Shown piece by piece: positions 53,485-63,299 of a DNA stretch of 64,000 nucleotides (within the stretch, counting starts at the first letter, position 1; every line of letters begins with the position of its first letter). A program made the translations under genes and the position numbers. The notes below the pieces were generated by a model that did no database searches, had not been told where the DNA came from, and saw nothing but the letters and a program-made list of their open reading frames with translations. Source of the stretch: Perognathus longimembris pacificus (lineage: Eukaryota > Chordata > Mammalia > Rodentia > Heteromyidae); NCBI RefSeq assembly GCF_023159225.1, contig NC_063188.1, positions 10,189,086 through 10,253,085 on the forward strand, given 5' to 3'.

Positions 53485-53940
53485 TTTTTAAATTTTTATT
53501 GTCAAGGTTATATACAATTACAGTTACATATGTTAGGTAGTAAGCACATTTCTTGTCAAACTAGTTACCTCCTCCCTCATTTTTCTCCCACCTCCTCTCC
53601 TCCTTAATCACCGCCCCCCCCACCCTGCCCCTGAGTTGTATGGTTAATTTCCAACATATTGTCTTGGGAGTATCGCTATTACATTGGTTGGCCTTTTATT
53701 CTTCGCCTCACCATTTTAATGTTCCTTCCCTTCCACAATGCAGATAAAAGTATATACAATACCCAGGGTGCCAAAATCAAATACAGTGACAACAGGGGAT
53801 AAACCATAGGGAAGATAAACAAAAGATAAAAGAAATAATTTCACATAGTACATTAAAAATAACAGCAATGGTAAACCTCTTGTTTCGATATGTACATAGC
53901 TTTTGAGCTATTGTGATTATCTATATAGTATGCTTTAAAT
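53485..53940 (-). mobile_element. LINE-1 3' UTR
   Basis: 'tttttattgtcaaggttatatacaattacagttacatatgttaggtag', the C-rich tract 53585-53632, 'caatacccagggtgccaaaatcaaatacagtgacaacaggggataaacc'. Confidence 0.9.
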
Positions 53941-54279
53941 CATTAATAGTGTTCCTTGATTTGGGGAAACCATATATCATTCATCCAGTCATTTATTATT
54001 AGCATTTATTTAATTTGTATTTGCTATCTAGTAAAAACAATGTTCCAATGAAAACGTATTTTCAGCGTAGAGATCTTGTTAGGTTATGTTTTTGTGTGAC
54101 TGTTACTTGGTAAGGCTTCTTTTTACAATTTCTAATTACTCACTGTCAAGAAATAGAAATACAACTGACATGTGTAACTACCCTATACCATGTACTTTTG
54201 ATAAATTACCTAGTTATCAAAGACTTTCAGTAGAATACATATAAACAATTAACAGAATCATGCTTTCCATGAGTGAAGG

Positions 54280-54821
54280 CTGTTTATGTCTTCTCTTAAG
54301 ATCCATAATCTTGTACTCTTATTACATTGATAGCTAGAATGGTGAGTGACCATCCCTGTATGCCCGGAAGTAGACGAAGTTGCAACTCTCTCATTTAGAA
54401 TGAAGGAGCAAATTTTCTAGAGAAAATCTGTTAACTATGTGTGTTTTTTTGGTAGATACTCTTTATTAGCTTTAGGAATTTTTCTTCCTGTTTTATATTT
54501 GAACATTAATGAATTTTGAATCTTGTCAATGTTCTTTCTACATCCACTGAGATGATTAATTTTTTACAAGAATTCATGTATCATAGTGAATTATATCACA
54601 GATTTTGAATTATTTTGTTTTAAAGAAACATAATTTTAACAAGTTTGAACTCCAGTAGTTAAGTATAATTTTTTTTAATTTTTATCAAAATGTATTATAA
54701 TGTCATGTGGGTTCTTTAAAGAAATCTATCTAATCTTGAATTGTATTCTTTTTAAGTAGAAACTCTTTTCTTTTGTCATGATGATATTTTTTAGTTTATC
54801 AAATTTTTCTCTGGTCATAGT

Positions 54822-54823
<2 letters not shown>
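54280..54823 (-). mobile_element. LINE-1 ORF2 relic (RT-proximal region)
   Basis: The plus text follows antisense ORF2: 'ttgtcaatgttctttctacatccactgagatgattaattttttac', 'gtatcatagtgaattatatcac', 'ctaatcttgaattgtattctt'. It is heavily diverged with no open frames, and is not contiguous in L1 coordinates with either neighbour. Confidence 0.6.

Positions 54824-54903
<80 letters not shown>
54824..54903. repeat. (CT)n-(GT)n compound microsatellite
   Basis: About 18 CT units (54824-54860) run directly into about 21 GT units (54861-54903). The array abuts the tail end of the minus-strand SINE at 54904. A minus-strand frame of alternating TH and RE residues across it is an artefact. Confidence 0.98.
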
Positions 54904-54906
<3 letters not shown>

Positions 54907-55121
54907 GGGCTTGATCTGAGAGCCTGAGCCATTTCCCTGAGCTTTTTTGCTCAAGGCCCTTGCTCTACCACTTGAGCCACAGTTCCACATCCAGTTTTCT
55001 AGTGGTTTCTTGGAGATAGAGTCTCATGGATTTCCTGCCTGGCTTGGCTTCTAGCAACAATTCTCAGATCTCAGCCTCCTGAGTTGCTAGGATTACAAGT
55101 GTGAACCACAGGCACCCAGCT
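54904..55121 (-). mobile_element. B1/ID composite SINE
   Basis: Antisense: 'ttagggcttgatctgagagcctgagcc', 'tctaccacttgagccacagttcc', 'tagtggtttcttggagatagagtctcatgg', 'cagcctcctgagttgctaggattacaagtgtgaacc'. Its tail is replaced by the compound microsatellite. Confidence 0.9.
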
Positions 55122-55127
55122 TAGATG

Positions 55128-56270
55128 TTTTGGGCTTTTTTTATTGTCAAAGAAATGTACAGAGGGGTTACAGTTACATATGTATGGCAGTGAGTATATT
55201 TCTTATCAAACTTGTTACCTTCTCCTTCGTTTTTTTAACCCCTCCTCCCCTCCCCTGTTCCTTCCCCATCCTTCCCCCAAGTTGTACAGTTGGTTTACAG
55301 GATATTGTCTTGTAAGTATTACCATTGCATTGGTTCACCTTTTACCCTTTGTCTCTCCATTTTGGTGTGCCTCTTCCTTAGTTCCGATAAACATACACAC
55401 AATACCCAGGGAAACAAAGTCAGTTACAGTGACATCAGGGGTAAAACCATGGAGAAGAAAGACAAAAGAAGAAGGCATAATTTCACATGGTATGTTGAAA
55501 ATAACAACACAGGTAATCTACTTATTTCCAAATCTTGTAGTTCATTTTGCTTAGCATCATCTTATGTGATCATATATACATTGCTATTGAGCTATTGTGC
55601 TCCTCTGGTAGGACTATCCTAGACAAGGACTAATTGTTTCCAATGAGTGCCACCATAGAGTTTATGTTCCTTTGGGTCTGGCTCACTTCACTTAAGATGA
55701 TTTTTTCCAAGTCTTTCCACACATGGGGCCAAGTCATTCTTTCTAATAGAAGCATAGAATTCCATTGTGTATATGTACCACATTTTCTTGATCCATTCAT
55801 CTACTTCCATATTTTAGTGATGGTAAATTGTGCTGTGATGAACATAGTTGTGCTGGTAGCTTTAGTGTGCTCTTGCTTGTGATCTTTTGGATAGATACCC
55901 AAAAGTGGGGTTGCTGGGCCATAGGGGAGCTCTATGTTTAGCCTTTTGAGGAACCTCCACACTGATTTCCAGAGTGATTGAACAGTTTACATTCCCACCA
56001 ACAGTGTGGTAGGGTTCTCTTTTGGCCACATCCCCACCAGCATCTGTTGTTATTAGTTTTCTTGATAATGGACATTCTTACTGGGGTGAGGTAGAATCTC
56101 AATGTTGTTTTGATTTGCATTTCTTTTATGGCCAGTGATGCTGAGCACTTCATTTGCCTTTTGGACATTCTCATTTCCTCTACAGAGAAGTCTCTCTTTA
56201 AGTCTTTAGCCCATGTACTTAGGGAGCAGTTGTTTCTTTCAGAATTGGTTTCGGGGAACTTACTTTTTGA
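55128..56270 (-). mobile_element. LINE-1 3' end, 1.1 kb
   Basis: Antisense 3' UTR ('tattgtcaaagaaatgtacagaggggttacagtt'), then the ORF2 end ('atagaattccattgtgtatatgtaccac', 'ggccagtgatgctgagcacttcatttg'). It carries several small indels compared with 6640-8205. Confidence 0.92.
55938..56174 (-). pseudogene. L1 ORF2 C-terminal-region remnant
   Basis: The minus-strand frame of 78 codons reads 'MQIKTTLRFYLTPVRMSI', 'IKKTNNNRCWWGCG' and 'PHCWWECKLFNHSG'. This is the conserved zinc-knuckle-like region near the ORF2p C-terminus (REMQIKTTMRYHLTPVRMAIIKK...CWRGCGE...HCWWECK). The conserved Cys and His residues are still present. The element is truncated, so it has no activity. Confidence 0.93.
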
Positions 56271-56680
56271 GTCTTAGATGTATTTTTAAAGATAAATGTT
56301 TGAAATAACTTTTATATTGTTACCTGTACTGTCATATAGGACTAAAAACAGAATTTCAAAGAATTTATTAGTACTAGACTTGAACACAAAATATTCTACC
56401 AGTAGCTAGAATGGTGTGAGCCATTGCATCTAGTTTCCAGCATTTTTTAATATGCCTCTCTATTTTACTGGTTATGCATAAACTAAGTTTCCATAGTTTA
56501 ATCAGGATAAATATTTTACTTAGTAATTTTTACTTTACATTATATCTACAGTAAAAAAAAAACCCTTGCCAGACAATAATTACCTGCTTCAGTTATCAAA
56601 AATATTTCTGAAAATCGAAGAAGAGAAGACTGTCTGTTATCAAATATTTACTGTATCTGTTGTCCTTTTTCTTTATTTAT
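56271..56680. other. Non-coding segment, nothing recognised
   Basis: A gap between a rodent L1 and an ancient L1M relic. 56360-56430 resembles a worn antisense SINE ('agacttgaacacaaaatattc', 'agtagctagaatggtgtgagcc'). Confidence 0.4.
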
Positions 56681-57660
56681 GATGCATCAAGTTCCTTTCA
56701 GGTATCAGTTCCCTTTGAAGAGCTTTCTTTGGTAGGTTTTTTATTTTTGTTTGTTGTTGTTGCTTTTGTTTTACATCAGAGCTAGTGACTATCTTTACTT
56801 TTTCCTTTTTTCTTCACCTAAGACTGTCTTTATGCCACTTTTATTTCTGAAGTAGAGTTATGCTGGATATAGACTTGTGGGTTGACAGTTATCTTTTCTC
56901 AGCACTTCAAAATACCATATCTCTTTCTTCTGATTACCATGGTCATGTTATTCACATTATTTTTTCCTAAAGGTGACATCGTCTTTATTTTTTAAAGGTA
57001 GTTTGTTTTTAGTGTTTAGTAACATTACTATAATGGGCTTAGGGCTCTTTTGACTTATCTTTAAAAGGCTCAGCCAACTTCCTGAAACTATAGTTTCATG
57101 TCTTCCTTCAAATTTGAAGTTTCCAAACACAATTTTTTCAAACTTTGTACTCTTCTTCTTCAACTGAAATGGCATAATTGTGAGATCTTTTGGCTATCCC
57201 TATGTACCTGAAACTTTATTTTTTATTTAAATTTTCACTCTACTTTTCATTTTGGATTATTTCCATCAGACTATTTTGAAGTCCACTGTTTCTTTCTCTG
57301 TCATCTCCATTCTGCTACTGAGCACTACAATTGTGTTCTAAAATCTGCATTTGTTTTTTGTAGATACTGTATCTCTTTTGCTGATATCCATACCTTTCTA
57401 TCATCTACCCTTATTTTTGACAGCCTTTTAAAAACAGGTCCTTAAATGAATATTTATTAAGAGCATGTTATTAGGTAATTTCAACATCTGTTATCTTGGC
57501 ACCGATGTCACATTTTCCTTTTCTTAGTTTCTTTTTATAGGCTGAGTAGTTTTGGACTGTTCCTTGGACATTTAGGCTATATATCTAGCTTGTAGGAAAT
57601 GGTGATATTTTAGCTCCTACAAGACATCAACCCTGTTAGTTTCAGGCCATATGTTTTAAA
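56680..57660 (-). mobile_element. Ancient L1M-type LINE 3' region
   Basis: The plus strand parallels antisense L1M: 'ttttatttctgaagtagagttatgctggatatagacttgtgggttgacagttatcttttctcagcacttcaaaatacc', 'tataatgggcttagggctcttttg', 'ctgaaactatagtttcatgtcttcc'. It predates the rodent L1s. Confidence 0.62.
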
Positions 57661-58710
57661 CTATATTTTATGTGTTATAGTTATATTTTGGGGGGTCCAT
57701 CTTCCACTGCACCACACAGAATGGAATATGAATGGCAGGCCACTGATAATTTAGTTCTCAAAGTCTGTATTATGCTTGGGGGCTGGGGGAAGGGTCTGAT
57801 TTACACAGACATATGATTTTATCAGTAGCTATATGGATTTACTCTCATGATCTATTTCTTCTTTTTTCCCTTTTCTGATCACTCAGCTACTTTCACAATG
57901 CTTTCAGCACCCTGTAACCTCTGCCTGTCTGGGCCTGTTTTACCAAGGGCTTCTGCTTTTCCTTTGGCATTTCTAGAAGGACAATGTTTCTGGAAAAGGG
58001 TACAAGTTTCGCAATGGAACTTATATGTGAATGGTGATAGCAGCTAAAATGGGTTGCTAACAAAGTTGATTCAAATCAGGAAGCAGGTCACAACTCTATT
58101 CCTTGGGGAATTCTTCTTGGGTTGCTGGGGAAAAGATGTAAAACTAAATTCAAACCTTTGTTAGTGTCAGAAAGCAATACCTCGATAAATTCTTTGTTTA
58201 GGAAAAGTGGTCAAAACCCTTGTGTTTGTGTTTATCCCTGCCTTTGTGTGCTATTTATTTTTAGTTTCAGTTATTCATGGGCAACCAGTGTGAAAATATT
58301 AAATGGAAAGTTCCAGAAATAAACTATTTCTAAGTTTTAGTTAACTTGTATTAGTTTATTATTATAATTATTTGAGTTCAGCATTAGTTAATGTGGTTAA
58401 TTTCTTCTTGTGCCAAACTTATAAATTACATTTCCGTATAGGCTTTCACATTTAGGGAAAAATATCATTATATAGATAGTTGAGTACTATCTGTGATTTA
58501 AAGTATGCAGGTGGGGTTAAAACGCATTCTACATGGATAAGGAGGAATTACTGTACTAAGTATCCCATTAAGCCTGTAGCTACCACTCTTAATTCCTTTG
58601 TCCCCAAGTATATTATATGGTAGAAGAGCTATGGGTTTGCTGATAAATACATTTCCAAGAGTGCTTTGTATTTCCCACTAGCATACGGTGAACTAATGTT
58701 TTATTGTTTT
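57661..58710. other. Non-coding segment, nothing recognised
   Basis: No repeat recognised. Two 66-codon frames (57847-58047, 58122-58322) lack features. Confidence 0.45.
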
Positions 58711-58714
58711 CTGT

Positions 58715-58765
58715 CTTGCTCATTCCATGAAGGCAGAAATCACATCTGTCTTCCTCACTATTTGT
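58715..58765 (+). repeat. L2 LINE scrap
   Basis: 'ttgctcattccatgaaggcagaaatcacatctgtcttcctcactatttgta' is the L2 end, cut by the adjacent LTR. Confidence 0.5.
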
Positions 58766-58880
58766 ATTCATTTCCTAGAGCTACCATAAAAAATTAACCT
58801 GAATTAGGTGACATCAAAATCATAAATGTATTTTATTTCACTAGGCAGAAATGAAGCAGTCAATAGGGATGAATTCTCTC
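58766..58880 (-). mobile_element. MLT1-type LTR fragment
   Basis: 'gtattcatttcctagagctaccataaaaaattaacctgaattaggtg' is the antisense MLT1 end (consensus 'cagtttcctagggctgccataacaaattaccacaaactgggtgg'). The rest is lost or replaced by the SINE. Confidence 0.65.
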
Positions 58881-59078
58881 CTGAGGCTCCAGTGGATAAT
58901 GTATGCTTTGCCCCTTTGAGCTCTGGAGTTCAAGATTCAAAGCCAGCCTGGGCAGGAAACCCTACAAGACACTTAGTATAACACGAGTAAAAGCCAGAAG
59001 TAGAGGTGTGAGCTTTTGGTGGAAAAACCAAAGGGCAGTGTTAAGGGCTTGAGTTCATGCCTGATACATACTCCCCCT
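58880..59078 (+). mobile_element. B1/ID composite SINE, 5'-deleted
   Basis: It starts within the left unit ('agattcaaagccagcctgggcaggaaaccctacaag'). It then has a worn linker, 'agccagaagtagaggtgtg' and a right unit ending 'gggcttgagttcatgcctgatac'. A (CA)n array takes the tail position. Confidence 0.75.
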
Positions 59079-59084
59079 ACACAC

Positions 59085-59125
<41 letters not shown>

Positions 59126-59131
59126 TGCGCG
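59079..59131. repeat. (CA)n microsatellite with CG-containing ends
   Basis: About 22 CA units, one CG interruption, then 'cgtgtgcgcg'. The whole is strictly alternating, so Z-DNA formation is plausible. Confidence 0.96.
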
Positions 59132-59134
59132 AAA

Positions 59135-59440
59135 GAAACTTATGGCTCTATCAAGTCCTCCCAGAATTCAGAGTAATATCTTTATCTAAAGATCCTTAGT
59201 TTAATCAGAACTTTGCCTCATAATAATATATCCAGAAGTTGCAGAGACTCACACATGAGCACGTCTTTGCAGTTACCCTCCAGCTCACTGCACTGCTGAA
59301 TTGCAGTCAATACCTGGGTCATAGTCAATGCTCAATAAAAACTGTGATGGTAATGGTTGAGAGAATAAACAAAGAGGCAAAAGGTGGTGGGATCATCCAG
59401 GCCACCTGATGTACTGATGAAGAACACAGCCTTGGGGACA
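59135..59440. other. Non-coding segment, nothing recognised
   Basis: No repeat or exon recognised. Confidence 0.45.
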
Positions 59441-59600
59441 GAGTGCATGAGTTTGTATTCCAACTCTGCCACTTCCTAGCAACCTTAAGCAAGTTAGTTA
59501 AGTTGTTTTGTGCCTCTCCTTCTTCATGGATGAAATGGGCACAAAACACCTTCTTTATAGAATTATTCTAAGAATTGTTTGACCTACGGTGCATAAAGCA
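59440..59600 (-). repeat. MIR SINE
   Basis: Antisense MIR: 'gtattccaactctgccacttcctagcaaccttaagcaagttagttaagttgttttgtgcctc'. Confidence 0.8.
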
Positions 59601-59875
59601 CTTAGACTGGCATCGGCCTTGTTATCCAATATGATTGGCTCTTCTGTGCACTATGCATTTTCCATATAGGACAAGCATGCTGATGGTACAGAGAATGGAT
59701 GTTGAATTAAACTGGGAAAGAAGATATAAACTCTGCTTTCCTAGCATTCTTGTCTTGGTAAAGACTTTAAAGACACTTGTTTTGATGGCTATCAAATTAA
59801 GAATGTGAAATATGCCCCAGAATTAGAGAAAGAAGGGTTCCTGAGTATTTGGGAGGGAAACATCCTTCATGAAAA

Positions 59876-59907
59876 GAAAGCCCTCTGAACTCTGAAAGCC
59901 CTCTGAA
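59876..59907. repeat. Short tandem duplication (18 bp period)
   Basis: gaaagccctctgaa occurs at 59876-59889 and again at 59894-59907, spaced by 'ctct'. Confidence 0.9.
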
Positions 59908-59909
59908 AG

Positions 59910-60325
59910 AGCCAGATGGATTTACACAGGGGCAATTTGGGTGGATGCCTATCTTCAGTAGAGAGTAGGCAAATTTGATATTGCTGGAATATGGACATGA
60001 GGTGGCAAGGGAAAGGAAGAGAAACATAAAAGTTGGTTAGGCTCACATTGTAAGCAGCCCTGAACGCTAAGTAACAAGTTAGTTGAGAAGCAATAGGAAT
60101 CTCTCAAAGATGTTTAGTGTGTAAATTACATAATCAGTAAGGGTGTGTTAGGAATATAGATTGGGATACAATGTGGTTCTATTACAGTAGTGTACTGGGA
60201 TGAGGAGAGGAGCTCCTAACATCAGCAGGAGACAGGAGTGGCAGAAAGTAAGGGCAGAGTAGGCTGCAGGTGGCAGAAATGAAATTAGTAATATTCAGTA
60301 GCACTGAAAGGAGGAAACAACTTCT
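59910..60325. other. Non-coding segment, nothing recognised
   Basis: No repeat or exon recognised. Confidence 0.45.
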
Positions 60326-60329
60326 AGAC

Positions 60330-60440
60330 TTTGTCAGTGACTAGCTGTGTAGAATTCACCTAATTGCTCTGTTCTTGTTGGGCTTACTTATCTGTAAAAT
60401 TAGGCTAGCTGACCCACAGTACTCTTAGGAGACCCTGCCC
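60330..60440 (-). repeat. MIR SINE fragment
   Basis: 'gtcagtgactagctgtgtagaattcacctaattgctctgttcttgttgggcttacttatctgtaaaatta' is antisense MIR. Confidence 0.65.
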
Positions 60441-60548
60441 ATGACCAAAACTATGGGAACTTATGATGACTTATAGGAATTTTGAATGTAGAACTTTGGT
60501 TTGGTTTAAAGTGACAGAAACAAAACTTAATTTGGATTAATCCAGGAA

Positions 60549-60678
60549 AGGAAGAGAGAGGAGAGAGAGACAGAGAGAGAGACAGAGACAGACAGACAGA
60601 CACACAGAGAGAGACAGAGAGGAAGGAAGTGGAGGAAAGGAAGGAGGGAAGGAAAAAAGGAAGGAAGGAAGGAAAAGA
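60549..60678. repeat. Purine-rich (GA/GGAA)n tract
   Basis: This is a run of about 125 mainly purine bases made of GAGA, CAGACAGA and GGAAGGAA units. Minus-strand frames rich in L, S and C across it are low-complexity artefacts. Confidence 0.93.
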
Positions 60679-60679
60679 A

Positions 60680-61290
60680 ACCATATATTAGTTGTAAGGA
60701 TCCAACCAGATGAAGACAAAAGTTGGAATGGCTTGGGGAAATAGCTGCAACTCAAAAAGAAAGCCTTCAGGCAGTCCTTTCTCTTGTGATCTCCACTTTC
60801 TGTGTTAACTTCATTCTTTCCTGCTGGAAACTGGCATTCTCCTCTTGGTTGGAAATCTGATCACAAGCTAGCCTGAAGCCTACATCTTCCAGGTTGCCGA
60901 CTTCTAAATAAAGAGTGCCTGTGTCTACCTCCTACCTGAAAAAATCCAGAAGATTGACCAGGCTTACAAACACTGTCTACTTGCACATACCCCCATAGCA
61001 GCAGCATGGATGACAAGTAAGGTGGTATGAATGGCAGCTTCCTATAGTCACATTGTCCCAATGGAAGAGGAATAATTTCTCAAAATGCAGGTGGGAAATA
61101 TAGGCATAGCCCCTGAGGCTACTTCTAGGACCAGGACCATCACTGAAATGTGAAGTCCAAAAGATGTAAAGGTGACGAAAGAGACAAAATAAGCTGAAGG
61201 CCTGATTATATCTTTCAAAAGGAAAAACTAGGTAGGCATGGTGATACACACGTGTAATGTTAGCTACTCAGGAGGTTGCTTTTTTATGTG
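60680..61290. other. Non-coding segment, weak SINE start
   Basis: 61230-61275 ('taggcatggtgatacacacgtgtaatgttagctactcaggaggttg') is the first third of a B1-like SINE, cut by the pyrimidine tract. Otherwise nothing is recognised. Confidence 0.5.
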
Positions 61291-61980
61291 GCTGTCTTTC
61301 AGTCTTTCTTTCCTTATGTCTTCCTTTCTGTCTTTCTCTCTTTTCTTTCTGGCTTTTTATCAGTCTTTATATCTGTGTCTTTTTGTGTGCCTCTCTGTCA
61401 GCCTTTCTGTCTGTTTCTTTGTCTGTGTTAGCTTCACTTTCTGTCTCTCTGCCCTCTCCATCCCTCCCTCTTTCTTTTTTTTCTTATTGTCAAAGTGATG
61501 TACAGAATGGTTACTATTTCATACGTTATGCCTTGGGTATATTTCTTGTACTGTTTGTTACCTTCTCCCTCATTCCCCCCTCCCCCTCCCCCTTTTCTTC
61601 TCCCCCCATGAATTGTTCAGTTGGTTTACACCAAATGGTTTTGCAAGTATTGCTTTTGGAGTCGTTTGTCTTTTTATCCCCTTCCCTCTTTCTTTCCTTT
61701 CCTCTTCCTTCCTTCCTTCCTTCTTTCCTTCCTCCCCCTCCATCCCTTCCTCCCCCCCTTCCTTCCTGTGTGTCAATCTTTGTCTCCTATGTTTCTGTGT
61801 TTCATCTGGTCTGTTGTTCTCTTTTTCTATCTTTGTCTTCTGTTTCTCTGTCTTTCTATCTCTCTGTCTTTCTGTCCATTTTTGCGCCTTCTAGTTTTTC
61901 TTTCTACCTATCTTTCTTACATTTACCAGGAATTCTTTCTTTTCTTTCCTTCTTTCTACTTTTCTTTGTCCTCATGTATC
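61290..61980. repeat. Long pyrimidine-rich tract, split by an L1 3' UTR
   Basis: 61290-61483 and 61681-61980 consist largely of TTTC, TCTG and CCTT units. Because pyrimidine-rich codons rarely form stops, the plus strand stays open for 268 codons (61257-62063) in one frame, with shorter openings in the other two. Composition is almost all F, L, S, P, C and V. This is not a protein gene. Confidence 0.92.
61484..61680 (-). mobile_element. LINE-1 3' UTR inside the pyrimidine tract
   Basis: 'ttattgtcaaagtgatgtacagaatggttactatttcatacgttatgcc' with the C-rich tract 61569-61605, ending near 'gtcgtttgtctttttatcc'. Its 5' truncation point passes straight into CCTT repeats. Confidence 0.93.
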
Positions 61981-62159
61981 TCAAACTTACCTGCAAAATA
62001 GAGGTGATCACAGGATCTTGTTCCTGCAACAATTTTGAGGATGAAATGAGGTACAAGATATAGTTTTATAGGCACCGTGCTATAGCATAGTTACCGATAT
62101 GTGACTAAATTGCATACTTGAAAAGATTTGATTTTAGTTAAGAATGTGGGCAGTACTCA

Positions 62160-62465
62160 ATGAAACAAGTGGCTCTCAAAAGTTATGTCTACATCCTATG
62201 ATATTGGATCTTATGAATGTGACCTTATTTGTATAAAAGAGTCTCAGCAGGTTTAACTAAGGAGGATCTCAAGATGAACTCATATCGGATTATCTGGATG
62301 CTTCCTAAATCTGATGATAGATGTACTTTAAACAAAAGGAGACAGAAGACGTGAGAAGGGGATATGAAGAAGTTTGCAGAGATTGGAGTGAACAATCTAT
62401 ACAATGACTGCCCAAAGTTTTGCTGCTTCTTTGTTACAGCAGCTCTAGGAAATGAATACAGACTC
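62160..62465 (+). mobile_element. MLT1-type MaLR LTR
   Basis: 'tgtctacatcctatgatattggatcttatgaatgtgaccttatttg' near the start and 'ctgcttctttgttacagcagctctaggaaatgaatacag' at the end match MLT1 in plus orientation. The middle is worn. Confidence 0.75.
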
Positions 62466-62925
62466 TAGATGGTTAACTAAGGGATTAGTTGTGGTGACGG
62501 TATTTTCTATGTAGCTTGATACAGCACCTCCAGGCTATCCCCAGGTCACCGCTTTGCCAGACTGATAATTGGTATATGGCAAAGAACTTCCAATAGCCCT
62601 AGAAGAAAAAGCATCAAAGTTATTTCAGGTAGAGAAATATTTCCCCAAAGGAAAGAACTGTCTCCTGCTTGATTCAGGACCATATCTCTTTTAGTATCCT
62701 AAGGGACGACAAATAATCTACAGGGTTAGCCATAAGTAGACACTTGGGAAAATGAGGCTAGATACACTAACCTGTGTCAAGAGGAGGCAGGAAGAAATAG
62801 ATTCTATATGAAACAAGAAAAGATCAATTTACTCTCTTGGCTATGTTGCTATTTCATTGCTTTTGAAAATTAAATTCCACTTAGGGAAAGGAAAAGAAAC
62901 TCCAACTTATTGATTGCCAAGTCTT
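62466..62925. other. Non-coding segment, nothing recognised
   Basis: No repeat or exon recognised. Confidence 0.45.
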
Positions 62926-62929
62926 TGCA

Positions 62930-63065
62930 GGTGCTTACCAAACAATTTTGCATTTGATTATCATAACTATTCCAAGAGGAAGACAAGTGCTATTGTTACT
63001 CTCAATTTTACTAATTACTTAACAAAGTCTCATAGTGAGTGATGAAAGTGGATTTTAAACTCACC
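62930..63065 (+). repeat. MIR SINE
   Basis: 'gattatcataactattccaagaggaagacaagtgctattgttactctcaattttactaattacttaacaaagtctcatag' matches the MIR core. Confidence 0.65.
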
Positions 63066-63169
63066 TCTGAAGAGGTAAAAGGAACACACAAGTACATATG
63101 TGCATTTATCTAGAGAGATGTAATTTTCATCAGAATCCCCAGGGGTGTTATGACATTAGAAGCTGAAGA

Positions 63170-63295
63170 TATTTTTGTTATTGTTTAAGACAGGGTCATT
63201 CTACCTTTCCTGGGCAGGCCTCAAACTTTTTGTCATCTGGCCTCAGTCTAATGAGTGTTGGGAATGCCAAAATGCAGTTTCATGCTTAGGTAGAC
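63170..63295 (-). mobile_element. B1 SINE
   Basis: 'ttaagacagggtcattctacctttcctgggcaggcctcaaactttttgtcatctggcctcagtctaatgagtgttgggaatgcc' is B1 antisense. Confidence 0.8.
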
Positions 63296-63299
63296 ACTT

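Noticed and set aside
55144..55554. 136- and 110-codon overlapping plus-strand frames
   Set aside because: Both are shadows across an antisense L1 3' UTR. The C-rich tract gives the proline and serine run.
61257..62063. 268-codon plus-strand frame as a membrane protein gene
   Set aside because: The frame is made of pyrimidine-rich simple repeats interrupted by an antisense L1 3' UTR. Composition is nearly only F, L, S, P, C and V, and all three frames are partly open.
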